From Chloroflexota bacterium (lineage in GTDB: Bacteria; Chloroflexota; Dehalococcoidia; Lucifugimonadales; Lucifugimonadaceae), in assembly GCA_018650845.1 (NCBI GenBank), contig JABIFF010000012.1, positions 1-64,000 of the forward strand: a stretch of DNA of 64,000 nucleotides. The letters run 5' to 3'. Under the pieces are notes generated by a model. The model worked only from the letters and a program-made list of their open reading frames with translations, did not search any database and was not told the DNA's origin. Numbering within the stretch: the stretch's first letter is position 1; every line of letters begins with the position of its first letter. The translations under genes were made by a program, and so were the position numbers. Below are positions 34,539 through 43,263 of the stretch, piece after piece.

Positions 34539-35710
34539 AACGAATCGGGATGCCGACCAACCGCGGGGCCTTCACCCATCACGTTAAGCAGCCGAGCTTT
34601 CATCCAGTGGTAAGCCGGTTCTGCCTTTGAATTTCCGTACCACTTCAACGCCTGCAGTCCCACGTGTAATTGACACACCAGCCAGCGTTCATCGAGACCC
34701 GGCACATCCCGCCCAATCGAAGCATATTGCTCCACAAACAACTGCTTGAGTGGGAGGTTCGACGCGTAAAGCTCGGTTCTAGCGCCATCGTACAAATGAT
34801 CCCCAATGATCGAATTGTCCCAATCCAATACAGCCGAAACCTCATCGCCAATCACCAGCGTATTGTCGTAGCCGAAATCGATGTGAACGACAGATCGCCC
34901 GACCTCGGGCAACGCTTCCAAAGCCGACATCATCCGTTCCGAAAAGTGCTCGAAAACGTCTGCTTCCAGAAAACCGCCACGATCGTCAAACCAATCTCTT
35001 CGTCGATCGTAAAAGCTGCCAGGCTCGCGTGAAAACGTCTCTTCTGTGAGGTACTCAGACCACGATTCACGCTGCCCATTGCCCTCGTCATTCATCCAGC
35101 CGTAACCAGTCGTATCCGAAATATCGATCTCCGAAATCTTGACCATCGCTTCAACCGCAGCCGGAATCAAATGCCGACGCCCCTCGTCTTCAAGTTCGCC
35201 CATGTGCTCGCCCGGCATCAAATCGCAAATGGCGTAGGCAAGGAGATATGAATCGGCAGAATGCTTCGACCTCTCGTCATCTGGAAGATTTCCGACCGCC
35301 ATCGGAACTTCGCCAGACGCCAACAGTCGAGGCGTAGGCAATCCAACCGCCGCCGCCCGAGGAGCGATAAACCGATCCTTCGTCACCGCTCCGCCATTCT
35401 CTTTGGCGACGAACCGAGCTACGTACTTCCCCGGTTCAACCGGCGTGTCCTCCCCCGGATCGGGGGAGCTAGAGGGGGAGACTGCAGCGGCGACCAAGTC
35501 ATCCGATGACGCCCGGAACAAATCACGCACCTCAAACCCAAACACGCTCGAAACCTGCCCGTGCTCGAACTGCGAAATATCACTAACCGCACCGCCCGCC
35601 CATTCTTCAAGAAACGAGGTCAGTTCAGCGATATCCAGTTCAGGTCGAAACAAATTTGCGAACTCCGTAAAACGTTCAACATCATCATGCTGAAGCCTGT
35701 CCCGTATCAA
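34535..35710 (-). CDS. APH-like phosphotransferase carrying an in-frame repeat insertion
   Basis: A 391-residue kinase-fold phosphotransferase. The catalytic loop is VVHIDFGYDNTLV, and the metal aspartate is in AVLDWDNSIIGD. The N-lobe strands EHGQVSSVFGFEV and GKYVARFV are interrupted at residues ~61-88 by RASSDDLVAAAVSPSSSP and DPGED. This is the antisense translation of the dispersed repeat at 35448-35529. The insert falls at the beta-turn between the strands and keeps the frame, so the enzyme may still fold. The substrate is unknown, and nothing points to antibiotic resistance. Confidence 0.82.
   Translation of the reverse strand: MIRDRLQHDDVERFTEFANLFRPELDIAELTSFLEEWAGGAVSDISQFEHGQVSSVFGFEVRDLFRASSDDLVAAAVSPSSSPDPGEDTPVEPGKYVARFVAKENGGAVTKDRFIAPRAAAVGLPTPRLLASGEVPMAVGNLPDDERSKHSADSYLLAYAICDLMPGEHMGELEDEGRRHLIPAAVEAMVKISEIDISDTTGYGWMNDEGNGQRESWSEYLTEETFSREPGSFYDRRRDWFDDRGGFLEADVFEHFSERMMSALEALPEVGRSVVHIDFGYDNTLVIGDEVSAVLDWDNSIIGDHLYDGARTELYASNLPLKQLFVEQYASIGRDVPGLDERWLVCQLHVGLQALKWYGNSKAEPAYHWMKARLLNVMGEGPAVGRHPDSF
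35448..35529. repeat. Composite dispersed repeat inside the APH-like gene
   Basis: TCCTCCCCCGGATCGGGGGAG, then CTAGAGGGGGAG, then the second module (CGACCAAGTCATCCGATGAC, GCCCGGAAC). It is close to the copy at 33152 and in the same relative orientation on the plus strand. It lies wholly within coding sequence of the minus-strand gene. Confidence 0.88.
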
Positions 35711-35813
35711 TCGATCAATCCAACCACAACCCCATCACCACATCACCGATTCCTCCGTCACAATAGACCACCGCAATACCAACAACCACACCCAGAAATA
35801 ACTACCTCTCCCC

Positions 35814-36890
35814 ATGCAAGCAATCGTCCTTCACGGCAAACAAGACATCCGATACACCACCGACTACCCAAAGCCCGAACCCAAAGCCGGCGAAGTGCTG
35901 CTTCGGATGACCTACTCATCCATCTGCCAAACCGATATTGAAATGTGGCAGCACGGCATGTTCAACTGGGGCGGCAAACCGCACATCCAGGGACACGAGG
36001 CCGCCGGAGTCGTGGTCGAAATCGGACCCGCCCTCGACGAAGGACCTAGTAACGAACGACGTGGATCCAAGCTTGCCAAAGCCGAACTCAAGGTCGGCGA
36101 TCGTGTAGCAGTCGAAAACGTGCGCACCTGCGGAACGTGCTTCTTCTGTCGCAAGGGAACCTCGCAGCTTTGCGAGAACGGACGCAACTTTGGGTTTAGT
36201 GACGATGGCGGACTCGCCGAGTTCGGTGTCTGGCCAGCGTCGTTGTGCATTCCCCTGCCCGACAATATGACTAACGAGGAAGCGCCGCTTGCCGAGCCGA
36301 CTTCCGTTGCGGTTCACGCTGTGGAGAATGCGAACGTTGTGGTTGGCGAAACCGCTGCTGTTATCGGATGTGGTGTGGTCGGACTCTGCACGCTTCAGGT
36401 GCTGAAGGCAGCTGGTTTGAAGGTCATCGCAATCGACCCTCGTGAGCAGAGTTTGAAAATCGCTCGTGAGCTTGGTGCCGATGAAGTACTGAACCCGAAC
36501 GAGGTCGACGCTGGAGAGCTTTTGCCGGGTCTAACCAACGGCTACGGACCTGATGTGATTATCGAGACAGCGGGTGCGCCCGGTACGGGCATGGACGCTG
36601 CGAACTGGGTACGACGCGGCGGCAGGGTGGTCATCGTTGGCTTCTCGCACACATCGCAAGACGACATCAACTTCGGACGCTCCCACATGGGCGAAAAAAC
36701 CATCATGGGCTCGTCAGCCACCTCCCACGACGGCTACCGAAAAGCCGTAGCACTGATCGCAAGTGGTGCGGTGAACGTGAAGCCCCTAATCTCAGCGCTG
36801 GTACCGCTGGACAAGGGAATCGAGGACGGTTTCGAGCGAATGCTCAAGCCCGAGAAGGATGTTTACCGGATTCTGGTTGGTAACGGGTAA
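35814..36890 (+). CDS. Zinc-dependent medium-chain alcohol dehydrogenase
   Basis: A 358-residue MDR-family enzyme. The catalytic-zinc motif is GHEAAGVVVEIG with an upstream Cys in SSICQTD. The structural zinc site has four cysteines in CGTCFFCRKGTSQLC. The NAD(P) motif is AAVIGCGVVGLCTLQVL near residue 180. A ~17-residue insert rich in charged residues (DEGPSNERRGSKLAKAE) follows the catalytic motif. It resembles sorbitol/threonine/galactitol-phosphate dehydrogenases, but the substrate is open. No partner gene is adjacent on this strand. Confidence 0.9.
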   Translation: MQAIVLHGKQDIRYTTDYPKPEPKAGEVLLRMTYSSICQTDIEMWQHGMFNWGGKPHIQGHEAAGVVVEIGPALDEGPSNERRGSKLAKAELKVGDRVAVENVRTCGTCFFCRKGTSQLCENGRNFGFSDDGGLAEFGVWPASLCIPLPDNMTNEEAPLAEPTSVAVHAVENANVVVGETAAVIGCGVVGLCTLQVLKAAGLKVIAIDPREQSLKIARELGADEVLNPNEVDAGELLPGLTNGYGPDVIIETAGAPGTGMDAANWVRRGGRVVIVGFSHTSQDDINFGRSHMGEKTIMGSSATSHDGYRKAVALIASGAVNVKPLISALVPLDKGIEDGFERMLKPEKDVYRILVGNG

Positions 36891-36998
36891 TAGCGTTTTC
36901 CATCTGAAGATGTTCGCGAAAAGCTAGGAAACGAGCTCGCATCAATGCGGTCTCTACGAATGAACCTTGCTTACGGCAATTTCGCCAGTTCTTTGCGT

Positions 36999-39668
36999 TC
37001 AGAACAGGCTGGTAAGCAATCTGAATAACCGGTCGATATCTTGGGGTTCACCAGGAAAAGCTAAACCACCTGTTGCCCCTGCAATGCTATCCAAAATTGC
37101 CAGATTAGCGCCATCTCCGTAGCCGATTGCATAAATCAACACTGGAATTTTTCCGGACTGTACGTAGTTACGTACCTGAGAAGAACTCATGATGCTGTCG
37201 GAATCTGCACCATCACTTAATACAATTAACAAGTTCAGACGATCATCTGCGCCTTCGCGCTGAAGGATGTCGTAACCGTGGGCTATTGCATCGAATAAAG
37301 CCGTGCCGCCCTCGTCATCCAATTTCGAAATTTCTCTCGACCAAAGTTGGCGGTCTGTTCCAATTGGAATTACTTCAGAAATAGCATCATCAAAGTCAAT
37401 TAGCCCGATCTTCTCACCGGGGTCTTCAATCATCGACATGAACAGTGTCAGAGAATCTCTGAGGCGACTGATCTTCCCACCGTCCATACTCCCGCTGGTA
37501 TCTGCAAGAATCAAAACATTGGCATCTGCGTTGAGCAGCCCTCCGGGATCAGGAGGTGCGACCACATTGTCGAGTTGAATCGGATCAACGAGAGTGAATG
37601 TATCCGGATCTTGACTTTGGAGCGGAGGTTCGGATACCTGCCCATCGATCTTTATTACACCCTGTTGCCAGTCCGATTCAAAAATCAGTCGATCAAATGC
37701 GATGATGTCTGTATACATCAATATTTTGACGTCCCAATCACCGGCCTGATTGGGCCAGAACCCCCATGCCACTTCTGAAGAGCTACCTGCCGGGACGTAC
37801 GAAGACCTGAATGGTAGATCGACTATCTTCCCGTTGGGCGACCTGACTTGCGCGGATATTCCGAATGCCCAGTCGAATTGACCTTCATTTTCTATGTGTC
37901 CTCCGAACTCAACAAAATCGCCTATCCCCACGTTGCTCTCGACTTTTGACAGAGAGGCTGATCCGGCAACGTTGTCGCCGATGATCTTTTCAATAGCCTT
38001 ATCTATGCGCACTCGAGACCATTCCACATGTTCGCTATTCAAGCATTTTTGTTTTTCGCACACATTAATCTTGTCAGCGGTCGAAACTAGGTGTGACTCC
38101 AATTCTTTGGGAGTTATTTCTGGATCGAAGGATCGAAGTAATGCCATAGTTGCCGTAACTATCGGAGCTGAAATCGATGTGCCGTCAACTCCCTTTGCCA
38201 CCCCCGGATTGAACACAGACGTTGTCGCAATATTGGTCCCTGGTGCACTCAGGGTCACATCCAAACCATAATTCGAGGTTCGAGTACGCTCATCACCTGT
38301 CGTAGAGCCGACCGCGACAAAGTTGTCGTGAGTAGACGCGATATTCGAAGGAATCGCAAATGCTGAATCGATTCCACTGTTACCAGCAGCCGTAACAAAC
38401 ATTATGTCCGGCATTAACGCTATGAAAGACTCAGCCGGGGTATTCCTGATTAGCCCACCGAATGAACACAGTCCCGCAACAAACGAATTATCATCATCTG
38501 TATTCTTGCAATCAGAGCCGTAACTCATATTCACCAAATCAATTGCTGATCGGCGTCGGTATATATCTGCGAGCGCCTTCAGTTCTGCATAAGTAGACAC
38601 CGTCATAACCAGTTGGTTGTCCAGAACAGCTTGCACGCCGATCTTGTAGAAATATATTTCGAATGGTATGTCCCCTACGCTTGCAAGTACTCCGGATGAG
38701 AGACGTCCGTTATTCTCAGCAGCGACAACGCCTGTCACGTAGGTTCCGTGGTAGTTGTGGAGGTTGTCGTCGAGTTCATCTGGCACTAGGTCGATTACCT
38801 GTACATGCTCTAAGTCAAACTCTTCAACGAACATTTCAAGATCTAGCCCCATGTCCAAGATGGCAATCCCTACAGGGTTCATTGACAGAGGGTGCTTCTC
38901 AAGTTCACGAATAGCATCCTCAAGTCCGAGAATTTCGAATGGCTTGCGTAAATCGCCAGAGAGTTGCATGAAATCTAGCTCATGTCCTGCTGCCGGCATG
39001 AGAATCTCTGGACTCACGTGAGTGACCCGATGATCAGCGGATAGGACATCCATGGTGGCTATCTGGGAAATGGAATCGGAAGATTCAAGTTCCAGTAGTG
39101 AAATATCACTACCCGTGATTTGATCAATCACAACAGCGCCAACTGATTTTGCGACAGCAGAGATGTCTTCGCCAGGTCTAGTTGTGACGATCAAGCGATT
39201 GACGACACTCGCACCTGAAATCTCAGGAAATTGGACGATATTTCTGGGATCTAGCGCAGGTACGCCACCTGTGTCCATAAATACGACAATCCGCGCTTTA
39301 GTAATCAGCCCACCGGCAGTAACCGTTGCCGATGTGGCTCCATCTCTCGCAGCGCGCACCACCTGGTCGGCACTGACGTAAGCTATTGAAGAGTCAGCGA
39401 TATTTATCGAAATATCACCTAAAGCGCTGCTTGCCGAAGACACTGAACCGTCGGACATTACCGCCAATACTGAAATTTTCTGCTCAATATTTCCGGTCGA
39501 TAAAACCACAGTATGCGGTTCTATTTTAAGCGACACAACGCTCGGTTCAGAACCGGCATCGACCGTCGAAACCGCCCAGACCAGTATCGACACCGAGATT
39601 GCGCCCGCAAGTATCACAGTGCCTAGACCGATCACAAGCGCTCGATCAAAGTGATTTACTAAGTTCAT
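36999..39668 (-). CDS. Membrane-anchored subtilisin-like protease fused to a VWA domain
   Basis: An 889-residue exported protein. One transmembrane helix (about 10-33) is followed by a Big2-like beta domain (~44-130). A propeptide-like region comes next, then an S8 peptidase domain (~265-540) with triad Asp272 (AILDMGLD), His307 (YHGTYVTG) and Ser498 (GTSISAP), plus oxyanion Asn430 (AAGNSG). A beta-rich CARDB-like segment lies at about 570-670. The C-terminus (~717-889) is a von Willebrand A domain with an intact MIDAS: Asp723-x-Ser725-x-Ser727, Thr789 and Asp819. Subtilase and VWA in one chain is unusual. A short membrane peptide gene lies upstream on the same strand. Confidence 0.88.
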   Translation of the reverse strand: MNLVNHFDRALVIGLGTVILAGAISVSILVWAVSTVDAGSEPSVVSLKIEPHTVVLSTGNIEQKISVLAVMSDGSVSSASSALGDISINIADSSIAYVSADQVVRAARDGATSATVTAGGLITKARIVVFMDTGGVPALDPRNIVQFPEISGASVVNRLIVTTRPGEDISAVAKSVGAVVIDQITGSDISLLELESSDSISQIATMDVLSADHRVTHVSPEILMPAAGHELDFMQLSGDLRKPFEILGLEDAIRELEKHPLSMNPVGIAILDMGLDLEMFVEEFDLEHVQVIDLVPDELDDNLHNYHGTYVTGVVAAENNGRLSSGVLASVGDIPFEIYFYKIGVQAVLDNQLVMTVSTYAELKALADIYRRRSAIDLVNMSYGSDCKNTDDDNSFVAGLCSFGGLIRNTPAESFIALMPDIMFVTAAGNSGIDSAFAIPSNIASTHDNFVAVGSTTGDERTRTSNYGLDVTLSAPGTNIATTSVFNPGVAKGVDGTSISAPIVTATMALLRSFDPEITPKELESHLVSTADKINVCEKQKCLNSEHVEWSRVRIDKAIEKIIGDNVAGSASLSKVESNVGIGDFVEFGGHIENEGQFDWAFGISAQVRSPNGKIVDLPFRSSYVPAGSSSEVAWGFWPNQAGDWDVKILMYTDIIAFDRLIFESDWQQGVIKIDGQVSEPPLQSQDPDTFTLVDPIQLDNVVAPPDPGGLLNADANVLILADTSGSMDGGKISRLRDSLTLFMSMIEDPGEKIGLIDFDDAISEVIPIGTDRQLWSREISKLDDEGGTALFDAIAHGYDILQREGADDRLNLLIVLSDGADSDSIMSSSQVRNYVQSGKIPVLIYAIGYGDGANLAILDSIAGATGGLAFPGEPQDIDRLFRLLTSLF

Positions 39669-39739
39669 TTGATGGCCGAATCAATCGAGTAAGTTAATCC
39701 GTGCTGACGGATGGTTTGACTCACCTGCTCACCAATTGA

Positions 39740-39883
39740 TTACTTTTCGTTTTCTTGAGCGATCCCATCTAGTGACCGTCCTAAGCGGACGATGAGATAG
39801 TAGATTCCAACTGAAACTATCAACGCTCCGACTGCTACCACCAAACCAGAGATTGCAGTAATTAGTGTTGCCATATCGGACAT
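39740..39883 (-). CDS. 47-residue single-pass membrane peptide
   Basis: A short ORF beginning MSDMATLITAIS. It has one hydrophobic segment (residues ~7-32, GLVVAVGALIVSVGIYYLIV), then a basic turn RLGRS and a polar tail ending ENEK. ATG 39883 has GGAG at the proper distance. It lies 71 bp upstream of the protease-VWA gene on the same strand and is probably co-transcribed with it. Function unknown; a stabilising or regulatory partner of the anchored protease is a guess. Confidence 0.65.
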   Translation of the reverse strand: MSDMATLITAISGLVVAVGALIVSVGIYYLIVRLGRSLDGIAQENEK

Positions 39884-40088
39884 AAAGTCTCTCCTTGTGT
39901 GCAATGCGAAATCAAGCCACAGACTACATGTAATGTCAACTCGGCTTTATACATCACCGATATCGCACCATGTAATTTACTGTTAGAAGATCAATTTATT
40001 CGCACCAGCAAGTCTCGTATCAGATAGCGAATTCATCAATCATGACGCCTGTTTTGAAGTGAATTGACAGCTTGACTGTGAAAGCCCC

Positions 40089-41111
40089 CTACCCCAAATG
40101 CTCTCGCGGAATCCTCAACGCCATCGAACCCGCCACGGTAACCACGTCATACTGCCCAACCATTCCGACCAACGTGTGCGCCGCCCAGTCCTCGAATCCA
40201 TAATCAGCGACTAGCCACTGGACCATGTCGGTGGTGGCTAGTTGGAGTCCTCGGTTTAGCGAGGAGCTGAATTCGGCTTGGCTGCCGAGGCTGATAATAA
40301 ATTCGTCCGTTTCGATTCGGGGCATGGTCAAATCCTGCAGCTTGCCATCAGCCCTCGAACCTCCAGCACTCTCGGCGTCGCCAGCATCAGCCTGCCCTAC
40401 ATTCGACCCAGCCTTCACCAGCGTGACCGTGAAATCAACGTCCATGGAGGTCTCGATTCCGTTGCCGAGCGGTTCGCCATCGCCTTGCAGCGCGTGTCCG
40501 TCGCCAACGTACAAGTAAGCTCCGGTTTGCGACACGGGCAGGTGCACGGTGGAGCCTTCACGAATCATGTTGTAGTCAATGTTGCCGCCGTACGATCCTG
40601 ATGGCCCCGACGTTGGAGTGAAGTCGCCTTCGGGCGCTACGCCGATGCAGCCGAGCATGGGTTCGGCCGGGAATTCCCGCACCTGACCCGGACTTTCCGG
40701 GTAGCGGGCGCTGACGACGTTTCGTTCGAGATCGATGTCCCACGGCAGCAGGTCGGAACGATCCTTGCGTACGAGGTCCATTTTGTAATCGTTAGAAAAT
40801 ACTTCAGCGACGTGATCGGGATTCAATGAAACCAGACCCAGCCGGATAGACGTGTAGCCCCAGTTGCGGTTGAGCTTCAGCTTGTCGAGCTTCACCGAGA
40901 TAGTGTCGCCGGGTTCAGCACCTTCGACATAAAAAGGACCCGTCAGCGGATTGCCGGTTTCGTGCAGGTGCTCGTCGTTCAGATCTTGCCCACCCGAATC
41001 GAGTGTCTTGGTTACAACTTTGTCGCCGGGCTTGATGGTCGCAAGCACCGGGTACGATTTCGAGAACGTGCGGTAGTAGGTTGTGGCGACTATTTCGTGC
41101 GTTTGTGGCAT
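40089..41111 (-). CDS. Acetamidase/formamidase family protein
   Basis: A 340-residue hydrolase of the FmdA/AmdA family, which releases ammonia from short amides. Typical blocks are NPLTGPFYVEGAEPGDTISVKL, AEPMLGCIGVAPEG, GSYGGNIDYNMIREGSTVHLPV and the acidic/His block YVGDGHALQGDGEPLGNGIETSMDV. A short Gly/Ala/Ser-rich insert (QADAGDAESAGGSRADG) is seen after residue ~245. The gene is alone; no amide transporter genes are adjacent. Substrate range is unknown. Confidence 0.9.
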   Translation of the reverse strand: MPQTHEIVATTYYRTFSKSYPVLATIKPGDKVVTKTLDSGGQDLNDEHLHETGNPLTGPFYVEGAEPGDTISVKLDKLKLNRNWGYTSIRLGLVSLNPDHVAEVFSNDYKMDLVRKDRSDLLPWDIDLERNVVSARYPESPGQVREFPAEPMLGCIGVAPEGDFTPTSGPSGSYGGNIDYNMIREGSTVHLPVSQTGAYLYVGDGHALQGDGEPLGNGIETSMDVDFTVTLVKAGSNVGQADAGDAESAGGSRADGKLQDLTMPRIETDEFIISLGSQAEFSSSLNRGLQLATTDMVQWLVADYGFEDWAAHTLVGMVGQYDVVTVAGSMALRIPREHLG

Positions 41112-41181
41112 GCGTCGAGCGGTTCCTGTGTGATGGCTGGCGAATCGCCCGGAATCGTAGCATGAGAGCGTTTAGCTCTGG

Positions 41182-41341
41182 GCGGTGCAGGACGACTCGG
41201 CACGCGCTGCAGTCTCGTTTAGTGCCGGGCGTCGTCGAACGACTTGGGCACGCGTCGCAGTCTCGTTTAGTGCCGGGCGTCGTCGAACGACTTGGGCACG
41301 CGCTGCAGTCTCCCCCTCTAACTCCCCCTATCCGGGGGAGA
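41182..41341. repeat. Composite dispersed repeat with two tandem 48-bp units
   Basis: Two 48-bp units at 41201-41248 and 41249-41296 differ by only two bases (CGCTGCAG versus CGTCGCAG). A partial unit precedes them at 41182-41200. A third partial unit runs into an inverted copy of the C-rich module (CTCCCCCTCTAACTCCCCC, TATCCGGGGGAG) at 41309-41340. The array is the reverse complement of the second module at 32675, 33183 and 35480. No cas genes or spacers, so not a CRISPR. Confidence 0.9.
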
Positions 41342-41390
41342 ATCGTTTATTTACTTTACTATTTGGTTTTATAACTATATGGTTTAATAC

Positions 41391-41759
41391 ATGACGACAG
41401 ACACTCTTTCAAAAACGTTCGCTGCTTTGGCTGATCCCACCCGCCGAGATATTCTCGCCCGATTGATGGCTGGCGAGGCATCTGTTTCAGAAATTTCAGC
41501 TCCGTTCGATATGACGATGCCTGCCGTTTCCAAGCACCTTAAGGTTTTGGAGAATGCAGGGCTGATTACACGCGGCAAATCGGCGCAGTGGCGACCTCGC
41601 AAGCTCAATGCAGGCCCGATGAAGGATATTTCCGAGTGGCTGGAATCGTATCGACAACATTGGGAAGAACGACTTGATCGCTTCGACGCATATTTGACTG
41701 ACTTACAAAAGCACGAAACTTTCGCCCCCGATCCAAATCAGAAAGACATCAAATCATGA
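41391..41759 (+). CDS. ArsR-family winged-helix regulator
   Basis: A 122-residue repressor-type protein. The wHTH spans residues ~8-85: FAALADPTRRDILARLMAGEASVSEIS, then recognition helix MPAVSKHLKVLENAGLI. It lacks the metal-binding Cys motifs of ArsR/SmtB and belongs to the SdpR-like subgroup usually paired with AHSA1/SRPBCC genes. Exactly that pair occurs here, with a four-base ATGA overlap to the next gene. It likely autoregulates the pair. Confidence 0.92.
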   Translation: MTTDTLSKTFAALADPTRRDILARLMAGEASVSEISAPFDMTMPAVSKHLKVLENAGLITRGKSAQWRPRKLNAGPMKDISEWLESYRQHWEERLDRFDAYLTDLQKHETFAPDPNQKDIKS

Positions 41760-42226
41760 CTGCTATCGAACATCCTGAACGAACGCTAGTGATTGAACGA
41801 ACGTTCGATGCTCCTCGAGAGCTTGTTTACGCAGCCTGGACTGATGGAGCCAATATCGACAAATGGTGGGGTCCGTCGATGATGACTACCAAGACGGTGG
41901 ATCGTGACTTCTCGGTTGGGGGTGCGTGGCGATACGAGATGTTCATGCCCGACGGGAAGAACATGGGCAAGATCGTCGAAAACCATTACGTCGAGATAGT
42001 CCCGAACGAAAAGGTTGTTTGGAACGAGCAACTCGCTGGGGACGATAGCAGCCGTGTGAACATAACTTTGCTGTTTGAAAATGCTGGCGAAGAAACCAAG
42101 TTAACGATGCTCATTCTTCACGATACGATCGAGCAACGAGACACAAACGAGACCAGTGGAATGCTGATGGGCTTCAACATGACTCTCGATAGCTTTACTG
42201 AGTACCTCTCTGCACAATCTAGCTAA
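41756..42226 (+). CDS. SRPBCC (AHSA1-like) domain protein
   Basis: A 156-residue START/SRPBCC-fold protein of the activator-of-Hsp90-ATPase C-terminal type. Family motifs are LVIERTFDAPRELVYAAWTD at the N-terminus, KWWGPSMMTT, GGAWRYEMFMPDGK, and ETKLTMLILHD. It is coupled to the upstream ArsR-like regulator. The ligand is unknown. Such pairs are common in heterotrophic bacteria and respond to unidentified small molecules. Confidence 0.9.
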   Translation: MTAIEHPERTLVIERTFDAPRELVYAAWTDGANIDKWWGPSMMTTKTVDRDFSVGGAWRYEMFMPDGKNMGKIVENHYVEIVPNEKVVWNEQLAGDDSSRVNITLLFENAGEETKLTMLILHDTIEQRDTNETSGMLMGFNMTLDSFTEYLSAQSS

Positions 42227-42245
42227 ATCGGTGTATCAACTTACG

Positions 42246-42284
42246 AAGTGCCGGCGCAGAATGATTCAGCGCCGGCACTTTGGC
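42246..42284 (+). terminator. Strong hairpin after the ArsR/AHSA1 pair (probable terminator)
   Basis: AAGTGCCGGCGC pairs perfectly with GCGCCGGCACTT over an 11-base loop. Only a short T stretch follows, so termination may be partial. It also overlaps the furthest upstream possible start of the next gene, arguing for that gene's later ATG. Confidence 0.65.
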
Positions 42285-42330
42285 GTTAAATACGAGCGCA
42301 GAACACAAATTTGACTCCGCAAAATTCCAA

Positions 42331-43263
42331 ATGGGCGAACTAGCAGCCGTCGCCAATGCCATTGTTTGGGCACTCACGGGTGTGCTGACTAAAGGCGTGG
42401 GCAAAAACGTTAAGCCAGCGCACATTGTTGCCGCTCAGGTGTGGATAGGTCTCGCCTTTTTGTTGACCGTGGGATTCGTGCTGGGTCAGACCGATGCGCT
42501 GATCAACGTCGAGTTTAGATCGGCCATGTTTTTGGCTGGCGGTGCGCTAGTGAACACAGCGGGTTCGCTGGTGTTTTGGCTGGCGCTTTCACGTGGAACG
42601 GTGAGTACGGTTTATCCGACCACGCAATCGATTTTCATTTCGGTTTCGGTGCTGGCGGGTTGGCTGTTTTTGGACGACACGCCTCAGGTGGGAGTGATCG
42701 GTGGTGCGGCGTTGATTATCGGTGGGGTGATTCTGTTGAATCTAAAGCCAGCGGTTGATCCTGAGGAGTCGGATTCACCTTCCGATGTTGCGGATGGCTC
42801 TACTGTCCGTCGCCCAAAACCAGCTCGCAAATTCAAAGGTGATTTCGTTGGTATCGGACTCGGCATCACGACGTCGTTTTTGTGGGCAGGTGGTTTCCTT
42901 TCGACGGTTGTTGGACTCGAAGATACGCCTCCGGTCGCTGCGGCAACGATTCGAAATCTGGTGCCGGCGGTACTGTTCGTTGGTGTGGCGATTTTCTTCC
43001 CGACGCAGCGGATAACTCGGGTGTTCAAAGGGAACGAAGTTCGGCTAGTTGCAGGGGCGTTTATGTTCGCCCTGAGCGCGCTGACGTTCGTGATTGCTCT
43101 CGACAACGCGCCGCCTAGCGTTGTGGTGGTGCTTGTGAATACGTCGCCAATGTGGGCAGTTGTGTTCGCTACTATCGTTCTGCGCGAACGGCTAGGTCGT
43201 TACGCACTCGGTGGTGCGCTGCTCAGCATGGCGGGAATTTTCGTGACTTTAGCGTTCCGTTAG
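42331..43263 (+). CDS. EamA-family (drug/metabolite superfamily) transporter
   Basis: A ~310-residue membrane protein with about ten hydrophobic helices arranged as two EamA repeats, separated by a hydrophilic stretch (DPEESDSPSDVADGSTVRR). Each repeat ends with the typical helix pair; the second ends APPSVVVVLVNTSPMWAVVFATIVLRERLG. An open frame from TTG 42280 adds 17 residues, but it begins inside the preceding hairpin, so ATG 42331 is preferred. Transported substrate unknown. The stop overlaps that of the convergent gene at 43260 by four bases. Confidence 0.87.
   Translation: MGELAAVANAIVWALTGVLTKGVGKNVKPAHIVAAQVWIGLAFLLTVGFVLGQTDALINVEFRSAMFLAGGALVNTAGSLVFWLALSRGTVSTVYPTTQSIFISVSVLAGWLFLDDTPQVGVIGGAALIIGGVILLNLKPAVDPEESDSPSDVADGSTVRRPKPARKFKGDFVGIGLGITTSFLWAGGFLSTVVGLEDTPPVAAATIRNLVPAVLFVGVAIFFPTQRITRVFKGNEVRLVAGAFMFALSALTFVIALDNAPPSVVVVLVNTSPMWAVVFATIVLRERLGRYALGGALLSMAGIFVTLAFR

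Noticed and set aside
34535-35710. Aminoglycoside resistance gene
   Set aside because: Only the generic phosphotransferase motifs are present. The superfamily includes many metabolic kinases, and the context gives no support.
41201-41296. Two 48-bp direct repeats as a possible CRISPR
   Set aside because: The units abut without spacers, belong to a dispersed repeat family, and no cas genes are near.
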